DNA from: Absidia repens
Lineage: Eukaryota > Mucoromycota > Mucoromycetes > Mucorales > Cunninghamellaceae
Assembly (NCBI GenBank): GCA_002105175.1
Contig: MCGE01000007.1
Coordinates: 1,240,001-1,304,000 of the forward strand
Direction: 5' to 3'
DNA length: 64,000 bases
Shown here: piece after piece, positions 35,967-47,482 of the stretch
Layout of the letters: every line of letters begins with the position of its first letter
How positions within the stretch are numbered: position 1 is the first letter of the stretch
The notes under the pieces: model-generated
Database searches by the model: none
The model's input: only the letters and a program-made list of their open reading frames with translations
What the model was told of the DNA's origin: nothing
Program-made: the position numbers and the translations under genes

Positions 35967-37323
35967 AAATTCAGTAGACCACGTTTTTTTTTTTTTTTTG
36001 TTAGACGCTCATCCTTAGATTTGTTTATACAGTAGAATTTGTTACCCTCTCTCTCCTCTCCCTTATTCGTAGTCTATTATGTAATTTAGTATTCTGTTAT
36101 TAGTTTTTTAATATACTTATCAATTAGCAAATAAAATCCATCTTTTTATATACATCATGTACATTTGCGGCGAATCGTTAAATGGAGGGTAATTGTTTAT
36201 CTGTTTGTGTATATTTTTTTTGGTCGACTTTTATATGATACGATACTGATCGGCTCACGGGAATTAAAAAAAAATCGTGATAACGAAAAGTTGACGTTTG
36301 ATAACCACTTTTTTTTTTTTTTTTTGTGGGTTCTGTTAGTGTACGCTCTCTGCACATCAAAAAGCAAAAAAGAGAATTATTCATTGTACAGCTCTTTGTT
36401 TTCCAATGACATGTTTTCAGGACCCAAGTTTTACTGTTTTACACATTGCTTATATATCACCCTATTGTAAATAAGTCGAATAGACTCCACTACCATATGA
36501 GAAAGTGTCACTCCTCTCAACAATTTTTTTTCTGGAGGGTGGAGTTTGGATACTGAATACTAGTCATATATTCCTCTCTCTTCCTTTCTTATACCAACCA
36601 TATACACCGTTTTAGTTACCAATACCTGATCTTTCAGATCATAAATAATAAAGTATATATTCTTTTTGCTTTGGGGGATAACAATTTGAAACATTGAAAG
36701 TCAGATGTCAAAAATCCTAATTGTTTGTTTAAAAAAAAATATATTCCTGGGAATCGGGTTCGAGGTTTTATTATACAAAATTTAATTTTAAGGAACTACA
36801 TGATACTTGTCTACCAAATGGTTAATAAAATGACAGTATAAAATTTCTATAGTCATTGTGAAAAATTGATCCATCCCATGATGACATATCAAGTGTAAAC
36901 CTAGTTTTCAAAAAAAAAAAAAAAAAAACTCAGCTTCAGCAAGCATGGTGGGGTCCAGTAAATGACTGAATAGGACCTTTCCTGTCCAGACAACCCTTGT
37001 TCTATATGAGAATATTTCGAAACATGGCCAACGCGGAAAATAACAAAAAAATAAAAAAAATTAGCCTTTCATCAAGGACAACCCCCCTCCTTCTATCAAG
37101 GTTCAAATTCATGCGGTGTTTTAAAACCCGACATAATAATCCGTGTCTCGCTTTTTTTTTTTTTTTTTAATTCTAAAACCGGATTTTCTATTTTCTTTTT
37201 TCTTTTTGTTTTCTTTTTACTCAATTGTTTTTATTTTCTTACTTTTTTTTTTCTATTTTCTAAAACGATTTTGATTATATTCACTTTTTCTTCCTTCCCT
37301 CCTATCTACATAAAAAACAGATT
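35967..37323. other. Intergenic, no gene seen
   Basis: The PKA 3' flank has AATAAA at 36130-36135. The remainder is AT-rich with T-runs, ending in a long pyrimidine-rich leader before the transporter ATG. Confidence 0.5.
36130..36135 (+). promoter_or_regulatory. Poly(A) signal AATAAA of the PKA gene
   Basis: A canonical hexamer about 165 bases after the stop codon. Confidence 0.5.
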
Positions 37324-39134
37324 ATGGATTCAAGAGAAAGTAAAGTCAAAAAAATAGTGATTTTTGGCGCCATGGTGGCTTCTCTTGGTGCATTGAACTC
37401 AGGGTTTAATACGTCTTCCATCAATATCCCTGGTAACAATGTACGGTATTGCCCCGGTGTCCCCAAAGGTGAAGTGACATACTTCCCAAACTCTCCATTT
37501 CCAGAATGTATTCCCATGTCTGACTGGATTTGGTAAGCTGGACTGCATCTCATAAATATCATATATATATAGCACACTCATCTTTCTCTCTTCGTCTTTT
37601 TTTTTTATTTTTTATTTTTTTATTTTTATTACATGAATTACTTGTTTGTTTCCATAGGGGTAAGTCATTAATCAAAAAAAAAAAAAAAAAAGATTTGATT
37701 CATGGTTCTGACACAAAACGGGTTTCATTTTATTTAGGTGTGGCCACTGGTATGTTTGCAGTGGGCGGTCTTGTCGGTGCTTTAATTGCTGGGCCATTAG
37801 CAGAATACTTGGGCCGTCGTGACTCGATGTTAGTGATCAACGTATCATTTATTATTGGGGCCATTCTGTTGTCCCTCTCGACGAGTAGTGCTCAATTTGC
37901 GATTGGGCGTATTTTTGTGGGCATTGGAAGTGGGTTTATGACGGTGGTGATCAGTATGTATATTGCGGAGACAGCACCTCCAAGATGGCGTGGAACGCTT
38001 GGGTCCCTCTTGCAATTATTTATGACGATTGGTATTTTTGTGATTCAACTGATCGGGCTTGGCACATCTTCGGCAATAGGTTGGCGTATTGTGGTGATGT
38101 TGACGATTGTGCCTACGATCGTTCAAATGATCTGTTTACCCATGTGTCCTCGGTCTCCTCGTTGGCTGGTCTCCAAAGGTCGTATTGATGAAGCCCGCGA
38201 ATCGCTACTCAAGCTACGCAATGGTGATATCGAAGAAGAATTCGCCGACATGGTGGTCTCCTCAACAAAAGGCGGTGGCAGAGATGAAAAGAAACCGGTG
38301 CCCAATGCTGATGCTGCTGCTGTTGCGGATGGAATGAACAACGAAAACAATGTGGATTCTGACTCGGCCGCTGGATTCGAACAACATCAAACCGCTGCAC
38401 CCGCGGATCCCGAAATGGAAGTGTCTCTCAACTTTTTCCAAATCATGCGTATCCCAGTTTTGGCGAAATTGTCTATCAAGGTGATGATTGTCCATGCCGT
38501 CTCCCAGCTGACAGGTATCAACGCTATTATGTACTACTCGACCAACATTTTTGAAAACTCTTTCCAAGAAAATGCTCGGTATGCTACGGTTGGTGTTGGT
38601 GCGCTGAACATGTTGATGACATTTGTAGCTTTGGCATTGGTGGATCGATTGGGTCGTAAAATGTTGCTGACCATCTCTGCTGCTGGTATGTGTATTTTTG
38701 GTGTGATAGAAATGATTGGACTGCTTTATAATGTGGGACCTCTTCAAGTGGTATGTGTATTACTCTTTGTCGCTTCGTTTGCCATTGGCCTAGGTATCAT
38801 TCCTTTCATTTACACTGCCGAAGTCTACCCTACCTATGCTGTCTCCGGAGCGTCCTCTGCTGCTCTTACTATCAACTGGTTGTGTAACTTTATCATCGGG
38901 CTGATCTTCCCTACGCTTCAAAATGCTTGCGGTCCTTACGTCTTTTTGATCTTTGCTGGTATTGCTTTCTTCACTGTCTTCTTCTTGATCATCTTTATTC
39001 CTGAAACAAAACAAAAGTCTATTGAAGATATTGGTCGTCAAGTCGGTTGGTACAATGTGGATCCCACGCATGTCATGAACGAAGCTCAAAAGCAACAAGT
39101 GGTAGCTGCTCCAGGGGGCGAAACCAAGACCTAA
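37324..39134 (+). CDS. MFS hexose transporter (sugar porter family)
   Basis: This is a plasma-membrane facilitator or proton symporter for hexoses, with twelve predicted helices. Exons are 37324-37532, a predicted 2-base exon GG at 37658-37659, and 37738-39134, giving 535 residues. Direct joining of the two large exons breaks the frame. The GG exon, flanked by CCATAG and GTAAGT, restores W-G-V-A-T-G-M-F-A-V-G-G, which aligns with the conserved helix-2 start W-S-x-x-V-A-x-F-S-V-G-G of GLUT-type porters. Other family motifs are EYLGRRDS, the loop motif PRSPRWL (PESPRWL type), QLTGINAIMYYSTNIF, VDRLGRK, and PETK near the end. The central loop has a ~45-residue Asp/Ala/Gln-rich insert. A decayed copy lies 1.4 kb downstream. 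Confidence 0.88.
37658..37659 (+). other. Predicted 2-base microexon (GG) of the hexose transporter
   Basis: AG acceptor at 37656-37657, exon GG, and donor GTAAGT from 37660. The exon completes the Trp codon begun at 37531-37532 and supplies the first base of the next Gly codon. Confidence 0.65.
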
Positions 39135-39276
39135 ACTAGTTATTTAATTCTTATTTATACTCATCCCCCCTTTTTTTTATATGAACATTTTTTCCCATCC
39201 TTCTCTATATTATTTATTACTTTATGATTTCTTTTTATTTGTACCTGTATCAATATAGTCTTTACCTTACCATTAC

Positions 39277-39282
39277 AATAAA
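39277..39282 (+). promoter_or_regulatory. Poly(A) signal AATAAA of the hexose transporter
   Basis: A canonical hexamer about 145 bases after the stop codon. Confidence 0.5.
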
Positions 39283-39467
39283 AAATTGAAATGATTTCTT
39301 TTTGTTGCTTTTTGGCCTATCTTGATCGTAGTTGAAGTTTAAAGACCGCGGGTGGGTTTGACTTTTGTGCATAACCACTTCTTCTCTCTTTTGTTTATTT
39401 TTCTTTTCTTGCGCTTGTTTTTTTTTCGTTATCATCATCGGTGTGATTTACCATTCGCGCAATCCCA

Positions 39468-39470
<3 letters not shown>

Positions 39471-39504
<34 letters not shown>
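39471..39504. repeat. (TA)n microsatellite
   Basis: About 34 bases of alternating T and A. Confidence 0.9.
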
Positions 39505-39506
<2 letters not shown>

Positions 39507-40539
39507 ATATGCTTTTTGGTTCCTTTGCTTCCTGGGCATCCGGTATGTATGATTTTATACTTGATGAAGCAATTGATACTTACCAGTTGTTCATTTGTAT
39601 ATAGAATCATTGTCAGTAACAACAGCTCCTTTTACCATGCGGTTCCCTGGGACCAAGCTCAAATCCAACCAACTTGACGCAATCATACACTGTTGACCTC
39701 TTTAAGGCGGAGCCCCTTGTTCGATTTTATGGTAAGAAAAACGCTGCTGTGTTTATTTATTATAGCATATTATGTAACTCATTTATTCTTTGAAATGACA
39801 TTAGATTGATTGTATGCCATATCCGCCACTTTAGTACACCATGCAGTAGGAGCGTGGTTGCTTAACTGTACTGTAATTCAATGGAGAACACGAATTTACC
39901 CCCAAAGAAACACTGAATGTATTTACTCTACAACCTGTCAAGGATATTGGTGTATAGGGTATGTATGTATGGCCACATCTTGATTACTATGACAGCATAT
40001 TGCCAGAGTGTGATATAGGTACGGGTTGATTTACAGTGATGATGAATCTATTAGAACTTGTTACTAACTGAATTACTTTTTGTAATAGCATGTGGGAAGC
40101 AAATGAGGTTACTGCCAAATGATTATTATCCAACTTGACCTCTACCGACAAGGCAAAAGAACATTCAAAGAGGGGGATTGTCATGGAAATGAGGACACAA
40201 TCAAAACGGACCACGATGAACCAATTCTGGCGTGCATTTTGAAATGACTGGAGCAATACAAACGGTGATACACTGATGATGACTACTTTTTGGGTGGAGG
40301 TGTACCTTGCTCTCTTTTTGCGATATGTCATGGATTGGTCATTTCTTGTTTTATAGATATTGGATTCTCTCTCCTCCCCTCATTGCTTTCCCTTTGTAGT
40401 TTAGCTTTTGTTTATTAATATCAATAAAATCCTTTTTTTTTTTATTTTGACATTGACCTCATATTATTTGATTATTCATTCTCTCCCTTTATTTACTATT
40501 CGTTCCCATCTTTCTCTTCATAAATATGACCTTGGCATC

Positions 40540-41190
40540 TGCACCTGAACTCAAAGTTAATTTGCATCTGCGGACTCTGAAGTTGGGTGTCTGAATTCTT
40601 TTTTTTCCACATCATGTGTATCCCTATTTGGCGAAATTGTCTATCACAAGGTGATGATCGTCCATGCTCTATCCCAGAAGGCCGGGACCAATGCCATGAC
40701 ATGTGCCGCTTAACCTTTATTTTCCAAGACCATGGTTGATTGATGTATAGGTGAACTGATTATGCCCAGGACGATTTTGTTTTACTTTGGCGTTAGTGGA
40801 TGACAATGATTGGGAACCTTCTTCTAATTGGTGTGTGTGAGTGCATTTTCGTTTTACCTTGGACCTACCTGGCGGAGGTTTATCCCATTAATGCAGTATT
40901 TCTTGGGTGCTTGTCTTCACTGTCAAATGGTTGTGTAACTTATCGGGTTTGGTTTGTTTCCATACGCTTGGTGTCCTTTTTGTCTTCTTTATCTTGCTGG
41001 TTGGTATTGCTTTCTTTACTATCGTCTTCATCAAACCATCTTTATTCCTGAAACAAGAAACAAAAAAGTTTATTGAAGATCTTGGCCGCCAAGTCGGGTG
41101 GTACAATATGAATCCCACGCATGTCATGAATGAATCTCAAAACAACAGGTGGCAGCTTCTTTAAATCCAGATGGTGAGATCAAAACCTAG
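40540..41190 (+). pseudogene. Decayed partial copy of the hexose transporter
   Basis: DNA at 40590-40700 matches the upstream gene around 38400-38530 (shared GGCGAAATTGTCTATCA and GGTGATGAT). DNA at 40780-41190 matches 38630-39134, ending with a frame that reads FIEDLGRQVGWYNMNPTHVM against SIEDIGRQVGWYNVDPTHVM in the intact gene. Between these blocks there are deletions and frameshifts, and no continuous frame spans them. The 5' half (helices 1-6) is missing. It is in the same orientation as the parent, so it is best read as a tandem duplicate that decayed. Confidence 0.85.
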
Positions 41191-41906
41191 TTTTAGTCGT
41201 ATTTAATCCCTTATCATATCCACATAGTATTTACTATATATCTTTCCCTTTATTTTGATGCACAACCCTTTTTTCGGTCTCTTATCCCCCAAACAAGCCT
41301 TCTTTTTTTTTTATATCAGCATCACCTTCCTTTTTTTTTTTTTGTTGTTGTAATGAAATTCTTATTATTTTGAAATGTAATCATTATGACCCTGTCTTAC
41401 TTGACCTTGGCGTTCTCCGAGTCTCTATGCCAAGTCAATCAAATTCAACCTCAACCTATGATTATTTTTTTTTATGATTTCTTTACAGGATCACTAATGA
41501 CCATCTGAACTATACACACACTACATATTCATTTGAATCATGATGATTATTCTCCTTGATGTTGAATGGCAGTGATGATGATTGTCTTACTACCTTGTCA
41601 CTGGGAAGAAAATAACCGCCATTTTTGACACCTATCCCTTTTTTTTTCGATTTTCTTTTTATTTATTTTTTACCGATTCCCCTTTTACTCCTTTTTTTTT
41701 TTCCTTTAAAAACCATTCTACTTTTTTAACATGACCGTGTCACATATTTTTACTTTGCCAAGACCTGATTCTCTATACTGCTATAAGGTATGGAAAAAAT
41801 AAAAATTAGTGCGTGTGCGGTGCATTACAAATACATTCAGATTCTCCGTCTCATTGTTTCTCTTCTTCCTTCTTCATCTATTTTATTCAGTGTCTTTTTC
41901 AACAGA
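41191..41906. other. Intergenic plus probable 5' UTR intron of the ankyrin gene
   Basis: A donor GTATGG at 41788 and acceptor TTCAACAG ending at 41905 fit a leader intron directly before the ATG at 41907. The upstream part is T-rich with no gene. Confidence 0.45.
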
Positions 41907-43367
41907 ATGCCTCTTGTCTCTCTACTCCCAACTCCTCCCATTTCTCCAAGTGATGGATCTGTCAAGATGACCTGGCCTCCTCCTTCTACTTCTTCAACTG
42001 ATCAAGTCCAAACCATGGATGTGCAAATCTTACAACGGTACTTGGATCGTGGTGGCCAATGTAACATTCGCCACCCTGGAACAACACTTAGTTTATTGGC
42101 ATGGGCTACCAAGAGCTCCTCCGTGCAAGGTATCCAAATGTTACTGAATGAATCTTTGGAACGAAACAACAGTCTATCAAAATCACAACAACAAGCGACT
42201 ACTACTACTACTGCGGGCATGGTGAAAGAACTCCTCCTCTTCCCTAGTAGTCATGGTGTAACGGCAATTCATATGGCGACTCAGCAAAACTTTGTGCAAG
42301 CATTGGCACTTTTCCATCAATTTGTCCAACTTGAAAAAAAGCAACGTCTTTTCCCTTCTGGTCCTTCTTCTTCTTGCTTTCTGGACGACCTCCTGACGAA
42401 TGATAACAATGACGAATGGTTGAATGTAGTGGATGGTACCAAACGATGGACGCCTTTGCATTATGGGGTGCAAGCAAACGCGTGCCAAGCAGTGGATTTC
42501 TTACTTCATCATGGGGCATTTGGGTCTCCGAAAGATCGATTGGGTGTGACACCATTGGCATTGGCTTTAATGCTTAATCATGTGGACTTGGTGGATCGAT
42601 TGATTCATACATTGGATGACCATGACTTTGTCGTACTCTTACAACAAAAGGACCAAATACAAGGGGATGGCAGGGTGGCTTTATCGAATGATTTGTGGAC
42701 ACTCGTTTTCAAGCATCATTATGACGATTTGGAGGGGTACGATTATATAGCATCATCAACAACAACTACTACTTCGTCGACTGTGGTGTCGCGGGATGAA
42801 TGGCTTTATCTTTCTGTGTTTTGGAATCGAGGGGACGTCTTGGCACTTTTATTACAATATCACCAGGGTCGGAATAGAAATCAACATAACGGATCATCAT
42901 CATCATCATCAGCATCATCAATATCACCGTCACCAGCTGTCACGTTACCAATCTCATCATCATCACAGCAACCACAACAACAACAACAACAACAACAACA
43001 ACATGCTAATAGTACGACTGCGGTCAGGGATCCTTTCTCACTATGGAAACGACCGGAAGATCATATTTTGTTTTATGCTCTGCAACAAGGTAAACTGGAG
43101 ATGGTGAAGCAATTGCTTGGGGCTGGTTATTCCCCACCTATTTCTCCTTTGGGTGACAACCCTTGTTTACTTTATGCGGCTGCTCATGGCTTTTTGGATG
43201 TGATCTCATTATTATATACACCTTCGACCTCCGATGACTGTCTTCAACTGGTTTTGCAGCTCTCTGGTCATCTTCGGTCCCATGTTTTGCAACAATTGAA
43301 TTGCGTGCTTAGTCTGGAAAAGATCATGATTTTAAACCCTACTGACTTCTCGGCCTTGGCTCTTTAG
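41907..43367 (+). CDS. Ankyrin-repeat protein
   Basis: This is a single-exon protein of 486 residues. I start it at MPLVSLLPTPPISP because the longer frame back to 41790 reads through a probable leader intron. Ankyrin-like units are visible at HGVTAIHMATQQNFVQALALF, RWTPLHYGVQANACQAVDFLLHHGA, LGVTPLALALMLNHVDLVDRLI and, near the C-terminus, ILFYALQQGKLEMVKQLLGAGY with NPCLLYAAAHGFLDVISLLY. Ser-rich and poly-Gln inserts (42895-43005) separate the repeat blocks. Ankyrin repeats mediate protein contacts. The partner is unknown and I do not recognise an orthologue. Confidence 0.78.
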   Translation: MPLVSLLPTPPISPSDGSVKMTWPPPSTSSTDQVQTMDVQILQRYLDRGGQCNIRHPGTTLSLLAWATKSSSVQGIQMLLNESLERNNSLSKSQQQATTTTTAGMVKELLLFPSSHGVTAIHMATQQNFVQALALFHQFVQLEKKQRLFPSGPSSSCFLDDLLTNDNNDEWLNVVDGTKRWTPLHYGVQANACQAVDFLLHHGAFGSPKDRLGVTPLALALMLNHVDLVDRLIHTLDDHDFVVLLQQKDQIQGDGRVALSNDLWTLVFKHHYDDLEGYDYIASSTTTTTSSTVVSRDEWLYLSVFWNRGDVLALLLQYHQGRNRNQHNGSSSSSSASSISPSPAVTLPISSSSQQPQQQQQQQQQHANSTTAVRDPFSLWKRPEDHILFYALQQGKLEMVKQLLGAGYSPPISPLGDNPCLLYAAAHGFLDVISLLYTPSTSDDCLQLVLQLSGHLRSHVLQQLNCVLSLEKIMILNPTDFSALAL

Positions 43368-44621
43368 TTTTACCTATTATTAATATTCCCCTCTTCTCCC
43401 CTACTTTTATCCAATGGATCTAATAAAATTCATCATGTCACACAAAAAATAAAATACCCGGGTTTTGCGCGGAATTTGAATTCGTTTTTTTTTTTTTTGC
43501 TTTTTTTTTTTTGTCTTGACTTCTCTTGTCTTCTTCTCAATCGCTTTATAAAGGCATCTTCCATGATCTTTATTTATCTACCACGTTACTTTTTATTTTT
43601 ATTTTTTACAGAAATGAATAGGCTTGGCATTATTATTACTATACACTATATTGGTGTAGGTGGTTGGAAATAATGTCAACCATGGCTTTTTTTTTAAGAC
43701 TCTCTTTTCTGACGCAGAGCTCCATGAGGGTTATGCAACACTTCAAGGTAACCCCAGCGCTAACAGACACACTAGATGAAAAACACTGCACCATTTTTTT
43801 TTCTCTCTCTCTAACACACTTTCGCTCTTTAGAAACTATTGTTGTGTAGGTACCTTTTACTACGAGTTGAAAGGGGGAAAAGTGGACTTGGATCGATGAC
43901 AGTCTACTTGGACATATGAACGGCGCTAAAGGGGAGGTGGGCACCTCCCTCTCTCTCTCTCTGCATTGTGGTGAAGGGGCGGGGTTTTTTTCGCAATACA
44001 ATGCCAATGCTCTTTTACGGGTAACAGCACCTCTCGGCAGAATGGAAATAAAAAGGCAACATGGGTTGGTTCTATATGGGGCTGTGTCTCCTTTTTCTCT
44101 TCACCAAACAAGGCATCACTGACTTAATTCTGGTAAAAAAAAACAAAAAAAAATACACAGAAAAGGGATCCATCTATGTTTTCTTTTCTTTTTATCTCTA
44201 GAAGGATCAAATTTACCTCCCCCATTTATCCTCTCCCGATACTCAGTCTTGGCGAGATTCTATGTTACGTCCGGCCACTTGTTAGGTTTAGTGATTTAGG
44301 TGTTACTAGTATTAGAATATATTGATTGTCTTGGGTTATATATTTACTATTTGATATATGAATAAAAATTGAAAACTATTGATTCTTGATTGGATGATCG
44401 AATTTGGGATTGTTTGATATACTGTCCTATATGCTATGCTCTGATATCATACTGTGTTTTAAAAATTCAATCTCACCTTTTTTTCTATTCTTCCATCATG
44501 AAGGGTCCAATTTTTCATTTGAGAACTATATATACCATATGCGAGACGTCTTTTTTTTTATTTTTATTTTTTTGTTTCTTACCCATTTTTACATCACACA
44601 TTTTTTTTTTTTTTTACAAAC
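43368..44621. other. Intergenic, no gene supported
   Basis: AATAAA at 43422-43427 marks the ankyrin gene's 3' end. Frames at 43639-44007 overlap on both strands in CT/GA-rich sequence and show no family signal. Confidence 0.5.
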
Positions 44622-45023
44622 ATGAGTCCTATATCTAAATTCAAGGAACACCTATTTTTCAACCAAAGCTATTCATCAACGAGTAAACGACGTCATGACT
44701 CACACCTGGTCACCATGCTACAAAGGTATTCTATAGGGTCCATCAATATGGATGAAAATGGTTGCATACTAACGCAAGAGGAAGTTTGCTGTCATCCCAT
44801 GGACGACACCATCAATTCACCTTCTATTCCTGTGATGTCTTCCTCCTCCTCCTCTTCTTCTTCTTCCTTTTCTTCTACGAACTATTGTACCTCACCTTCA
44901 TCCCCATTTCCCCGTCCTGCTACCACCTCATTATCCTCCTCCTCTACATCCTCTTTCAAGTCCCGCTTTCGCTCCCTTTGTCATTTAGAAGGTGGCGGTG
45001 ACAAAAAATCATCCAGCGGCTAG
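44622..45023 (+). CDS. Small Ser-rich protein of unknown function
   Basis: This is an intronless 133-residue frame starting MSPISKFKEHLFFNQ after a T-run leader. The first 60 residues are of mixed composition (LVTMLQRYSIGSINMDENG). The remainder is dominated by Ser runs and SP pairs, ending KKSSSG. There is no recognised domain. In favour of a real gene are the varied N-terminal composition, an ATG in a plausible leader and T-rich 3' sequence. Against it is the low-complexity second half. Confidence 0.42.
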   Translation: MSPISKFKEHLFFNQSYSSTSKRRHDSHLVTMLQRYSIGSINMDENGCILTQEEVCCHPMDDTINSPSIPVMSSSSSSSSSSFSSTNYCTSPSSPFPRPATTSLSSSSTSSFKSRFRSLCHLEGGGDKKSSSG

Positions 45024-45067
45024 TAGTTCTTTATTCTTTCCTGTAAATAGTTATATCATTACATACA

Positions 45068-45100
<33 letters not shown>

Positions 45101-47482
45101 TGTTATTATTTTCATCGATCATCATCTTTCTCCATCCATTATGTAAATAGTTTTAACCCATGATCTCTCTTCTCCGTCATTAAAAAAAAAAGAGTAACGT
45201 CATTTTTTTTTTGTTTCTAAACCGTATATTCTTCGAAGTTGGCCTTTTCGGGCATTCTATTGGGTATGTATAACGAAAGGGGTTTCGAGTAGGTTTTTTA
45301 TTAAATATGTATCTCGATTTCCACCCTTTTTTTCGCTTGATCTTTTGCCCACCCAGTTCATCCCCGCCCCAGGTATCAGTCTGTGTTTCACTCTGTCAGA
45401 AAAAGAGAAAATACATGATAAAACTTTCAGCATGTTCGAAGGGTTGCTAAAGATCATTCTATTTCCCTTTCCAATAACAAACAATTCGCAGAACGTCTTT
45501 TCCACCTCTATTTTTTGACTTGGGTTTCTGGAGTCATTTTATTATACTGATTTATTTACAATAACAAGTTAGAATAAAAAAAAATAGCTATGGATATATG
45601 ACAAACTCATAAGGAAAAGATTCAAATATAGGATACTGTATACTGGTTTTTATGATAGTCAGATACAGTACTATACATCAATTATGTATACATACTGTAC
45701 ATATATATTATAATATAATAGTATTCTACTACTGCTATACGATGATTGACGTTGACGAGCTAGAGGCAAAAATAAATGTCGGACTTTTTATGAAAAATGG
45801 TTTAAGATATACACCTCATGCAAGATCGCAATACAGAATATTTTTTTTAAAAAAACAAAAGGTCGATTTTTTTCTGTGTGAGGATTTTTCTTAAACACTC
45901 TGCGCATATAATCTTGCAGGTGCTAGTCCGGCACTTTTTTTTTGGAGTTGGGGTAGGGAACGGTACGGTCTCTATATCAAAATAGGACAAGGGACTTGGG
46001 AGTGAGAATAGGTGTACGTATCATATCTTTTCAAACGATGGTCTAGGAAACATGATCAAAAGCATTATAGACCGCAGTAGTAGTAAAAAAGAAAATAAAA
46101 AGGCCGAATGATAAAGTAGGACGTATATTATTGCGATATAAATATCATAAAACAATAATTTAAAAGATACATCAAGGGCAAAGACTATTATCTGTAAAGA
46201 GAGACAAACGCAAGGAGGAACTTTAAAAAAAAAGAAAGGGATATTTTATTCATGCATAAGAATGGTCAATGTTTGAACTATAAGAGGGGCGGGGTAACGT
46301 ATAACAAGAGGATAGATATCATGGTGGAAGCATGAGGGAGACTATTAGGAAATATAAAGAATGGACGACATTAACCTAATGGGGTGATTGTAAAAAGGAT
46401 CCAATACAGTATACAAGATACACAAAAGAAGAAAAAAAGGCTAAAGGAACATTTTGTTATTGAAGCAACATCAGTCTATAGTAATCAAAAGGATGATGGT
46501 ACTAAAAGGGAATCTATTGCACATGTCTAGAGAACAACTAATTAAGGCATTTTTCATGAAGGCAAGTAAAAAGATACATATTTTATTCAGATAGAGATAC
46601 AAAATATGGACAAACTAGCACTAAACTAAGCTAATGATGACTCCAGAAAACCAACTAATGATAGTCCTAAATCCTGAATCGAAAATGAAAGGGTCTCCCA
46701 TGCATCTTGTAATCCCTGTTCTGAAAACGCTTCTAAACTAGTCCTGATACTAATCTAAGTCCAAAATAGTCCCATACAAGTTGAATGGTGAAAAAAAAAT
46801 ACAAGGAGAAAAAGAAAATGAAAGAGAGAGAGCGCGAAAAAAAAAATTTGTGGGATAAAAATAAGCATGGAAATTCAGGTGATCGGAATCTGAAAATGTA
46901 GAATGACATGAATCCGGCTGGTCGCCTCATTTCATTCAACGTAAAAACAACGTTTAACGTGATATATCGGTGCATATAAATGAACCAATATCACACAATT
47001 GATAGGTAGAATGTATGAAACAATATGTAAACTGAGGAAGTTGGGAAATAGAAGTCATTTATGATAATCCTTCTCGGAGACTTCTGTTTCCAAAAAAAAC
47101 AATAAAACATCATATGTTGCTGGTTGATTTTGAGATATCATACTGAACAGTACAGTACAGTACAGTACAACATACAGCATGACTTCTTACTTCATAATAA
47201 ACTAATGTACGGATATATGGAAGGCAATGGATTGTTTAAAAAGAAGGTTTTATTTATTTATTTTGACTATAATAGGATGGTTTTACTATAAACGAAATAA
47301 ACATAAAAAAGTGGAGGGGGGATAAAAATCTATTTACAACAAAACTAAACAATAATACTATAGAGGGAGGAAGGAGGAATAATGATGAGTGTGGCAAGAG
47401 GTGACAAATAAAAAAGTACAATAACTAAAAGATGAGGAGGTATATAATATAGAAAAAAAAGATGTAGCAGGACCAGCCAGGA
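45024..47482. other. 2.5 kb region without a gene
   Basis: It holds an ATT repeat (45070-45099), a third copy of the dispersed repeat (about 46235-46900), a short ACAGT direct repeat near 47148-47168, and AT-rich filler up to the 3' end of the Avt gene. Confidence 0.5.
46235..46900 (-). repeat. Dispersed non-coding repeat, copy C (head degenerate)
   Basis: On the minus strand it has CAGGACTAGTTTAGAAG, then GGGATTACAAGATGCATGGG and several AATAAAATATG-type motifs in the same order as copies A, B and D. The head is degenerate here: CACGTG is lost and only GATTCCGATCACCTGAATTT-like sequence remains. Confidence 0.7.

Larger units (their letters stand above)
39135..40539. other. Intergenic between transporter and its decayed copy
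   Basis: It contains the transporter 3' UTR and a TA microsatellite. I could not align 39500-40500 with the transporter's 5' half, so if the copy was once full length that part is lost or unrecognisable. Confidence 0.5.

Noticed and set aside
41790..41906. Longer N-terminus for the ankyrin protein (MEKIKISACAVHYKY...)
   Set aside because: A GTATGG donor at 41788 and an acceptor at 41905 indicate a leader intron, so translation more likely starts at 41907.
43639..44111. Overlapping open frames on both strands in the CT/GA-rich segment
   Set aside because: Composition-driven. No domain, no consistent splice structure and no preference for either strand.
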